The position numbers and the translations under genes are program-made. A DNA stretch of 64,000 nt from Solen grandis. Lineage: Eukaryota; Mollusca; Bivalvia; Adapedonta; Solenidae. The stretch lies in NCBI GenBank assembly GCA_021229015.1, contig CM037781.1:36376759-36440758 (forward strand). The letters run 5' to 3'. Below the pieces are notes generated by a model. The model searched no databases, had not been told where the DNA came from, and was given only the letters and a program-made list of their open reading frames with translations. This document shows, one piece after another, positions 62,600 through 64,000 of the stretch; positions within the stretch are counted from its first letter, which is position 1; the number at the start of each line of letters is the position of its first letter.

Positions 62600-62970
62600 T
62601 TTCATAGAGTATATCTGAAGGACAGAAGTGATAAAATTATTTTCAACTTGACGACAGCTACAAAAGATTGTACGCAGCTGCATTGGACGGATTTTCTTCG
62701 AATTTTCATAGAATGTATATATCACGTCTTAGTTGTGCACTCAACCCACGTTTTCCCAAAGTCGAGAAGAAAAAAATCTAACTTTGGATAGAAAATTAAT
62801 TAAAGTATCACGATACTTTCTGATGAGCTGGAAATTTAGAATTTCAACAGAATATGTGTCCAGTATCAAATGACGTCATGGCGTATTTTCTAAAAACATA
62901 TACTGTTTTGTAGCACTGTAGTCTTTATTTTTTGACCGATTTGCTTAAAGTTCACATGATATTTTTTCAT
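62600..62970 (+). repeat. diverged TGACGTCA repeat copy
   Basis: TACGCAGCTGCATTGGACGGATTTTCTTCGAATTTTCATAGAATGT, a CGTCTTAGTTGTGCACTCA block and AAATGACGTCATGG follow the order of the 51.2-kb unit. Confidence 0.65.
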
Positions 62971-63102
62971 GCGTAGACCGTTGAGCAGCCCTGATAAAAG
63001 CAAAAACTAACGTATTTTGGGCATAGAAATGATCAGATACATTTTGTTTTGGTTGTTTGGGTGAGAGTCAGAAATGGCAAGTTCATTTTTCTTAGAACAT
63101 TA

Positions 63103-63478
63103 CCGAAGGAAACCGTGGTCCAGTGGTAACATACATGAATGTTAATCAAAAAGTCGTGGGTTCAAACCCCGTTGAGAAAATGATTTTTCATAAACTTCCC
63201 GGGCGCAATGAACCGTCGAGCGGGATTAATATAAGTTATAGCTCATTGTTTCCCCGGCCGCGACATACCAAATTCGTAAAAAATTGAGATCCCTTGCTTG
63301 ACGCTCATCATATATTTAGGTATTTCCAGGGATGGTTTACCCGGTGTCAGAATAGTGTGACTAGGTCTCTACGGCGTGATGCTGCAGTGTGACAATACTG
63401 CATCTGTTTCAAGCAGGCATAGTCTCGAAATGACTTAAAAACCGTCGGTGGGACGTTAGACCCAATAATCAAACAAAC
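63103..63478 (+). mobile_element. SINE family A with separate tRNA-like head
   Basis: A tRNA-like segment (GGTCCAGTGGTAACATACAT, then the B box GGGTTCAAACCCC at about 63,159) is followed by 60 bases of other sequence and a family A body from 63,251 (GGCCGCGACATACCAAA, CTTGCTTGACGCTCATCATA, TCTACGGCGTGATGCTGCAG). The tail AACCGTCGGTGGGACGTTAG ends in a degenerate CAAA repeat. The duplicated B-box region suggests a composite or rearranged copy. Confidence 0.7.
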
Positions 63479-63929
63479 TAGAATTTATTTATTTTTATGG
63501 GATTATTTTCTATAACAAACAAAAGTCATTAAAAATATTCCCGCAACACTAGTACATGTATCTAATACAAAATTTGGCATATTTGTGGATTTTACAGCAG
63601 TGTTGGCCTGTCAAAGTTTTTTTTCTATTTTCAACAGGATGTCAATTTTATTCTTTAAATTTGACAATGATGACCTATACAATCGTCAACATAAAGTTAA
63701 GTTAAATTCTTTTTTTTGCAATGTTTTCGACGATGTCATTAATGACTGCAATCATTAAATACTTTACAAGTTTAACTATTATGTATTTCAACTACGCTTT
63801 TACCCATGTGAGGAACGGTATTTTTTCTATAACAATGGTTATCTTTATATTTTGAACAAGCGCTATGTTCGAATGCTCCGCAAGGGTCTTAGGCCTTAGG
63901 GATCAAGGTCATTTGATGAAGGTCAGGGT
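63479..63929. other. AT-rich DNA
   Basis: Nothing recognised. Confidence 0.4.
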
Positions 63930-64000
63930 ACCTGGCTGGTAGAGCATGCACCTGTAAAGTTTGAAGGCTGTAGGTGGGTGGATTTCTGTGTTATGGTCAA
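63930..64000 (+). mobile_element. tRNA-like SINE head, cut by window end
   Basis: GTACCTGGCTGGTAGAGCAT is A-box-like, followed by GCACCTGTAAAG and GAAGGCTGTAGGTGGGTGG. It resembles the heads at 25,931-26,300. The 3' part lies outside the window. Confidence 0.4.

Overview
This is AT-rich eukaryotic DNA from an animal genome, most likely a bivalve mollusc. The evidence is gene sparseness, phased exons with GT/AG borders, tRNA-derived SINEs ending in a conserved tail and short CAA/CAAA repeats, CR1/L2-like LINEs with (TGTTC)n tails, a palindromic element in the style of abundant bivalve repeats, and many microsatellites. No operons, Shine-Dalgarno sites or bacterial gene packing are present. The species assignment is inference.

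Layout. 1-27.5 kb holds no gene I can support. It contains two SINE families (one nested in the other at 7.0 kb with an 11-bp target duplication, one split by a LINE at 16.1-17.6 kb), a MITE at 13.5 kb, minisatellite arrays (8.6, 10.3-10.9 and 18.6 kb), microsatellites, a 34-base poly-G, a 100-N assembly gap and a decayed LINE at 24.5-25.2 kb. 27.6-31.8 kb is a minus-strand LINE. Its ORF1 carries a textbook 2A peptide signature (DVELNPGP), and its endonuclease frame follows the ORF1 stop (TAG) in the same frame with no intervening ATG.

36.0-62.1 kb is one host gene that I can reconstruct. Exon 1 (36,031-36,337) encodes a signal peptide and a PAN/apple-like cysteine module. Exons 2 and 3 (60,138-60,291 and 61,918-62,096) encode one SRCR domain with the six-cysteine group A pattern. 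Splice phases match (1 / 2 / 1), and the gene continues past 62,096. Its 23.8-kb first intron is a graveyard of mobile elements: a decayed LINE at 37.5 kb; a second minus-strand LINE (38.07-46.6 kb) cut in two by a plus-strand L1/Tx1-like LINE (40,488-45,274) with a 15-bp target duplication; a 0.9-kb hairpin-ended repeat (47.7-48.6 kb); a long-period repeat family rich in TGACGTCA (51-63 kb); a truncated mariner (53.95-54.86 kb); and a 63-bp higher-order minisatellite (57.2-57.7 kb).

The most interesting observation is that both minus-strand LINEs share an unusual coding layout: ORF1, one in-frame TAG followed by GG, then ORF2 with no upstream ATG. In the 27.6-31.8 kb element this sits together with a 2A site, suggesting that two translational recoding events control its products. 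Virtually all transposon genes here are broken by stops, frameshifts or internal deletions of the reverse transcriptase core; the two ORF1 frames are the exceptions.
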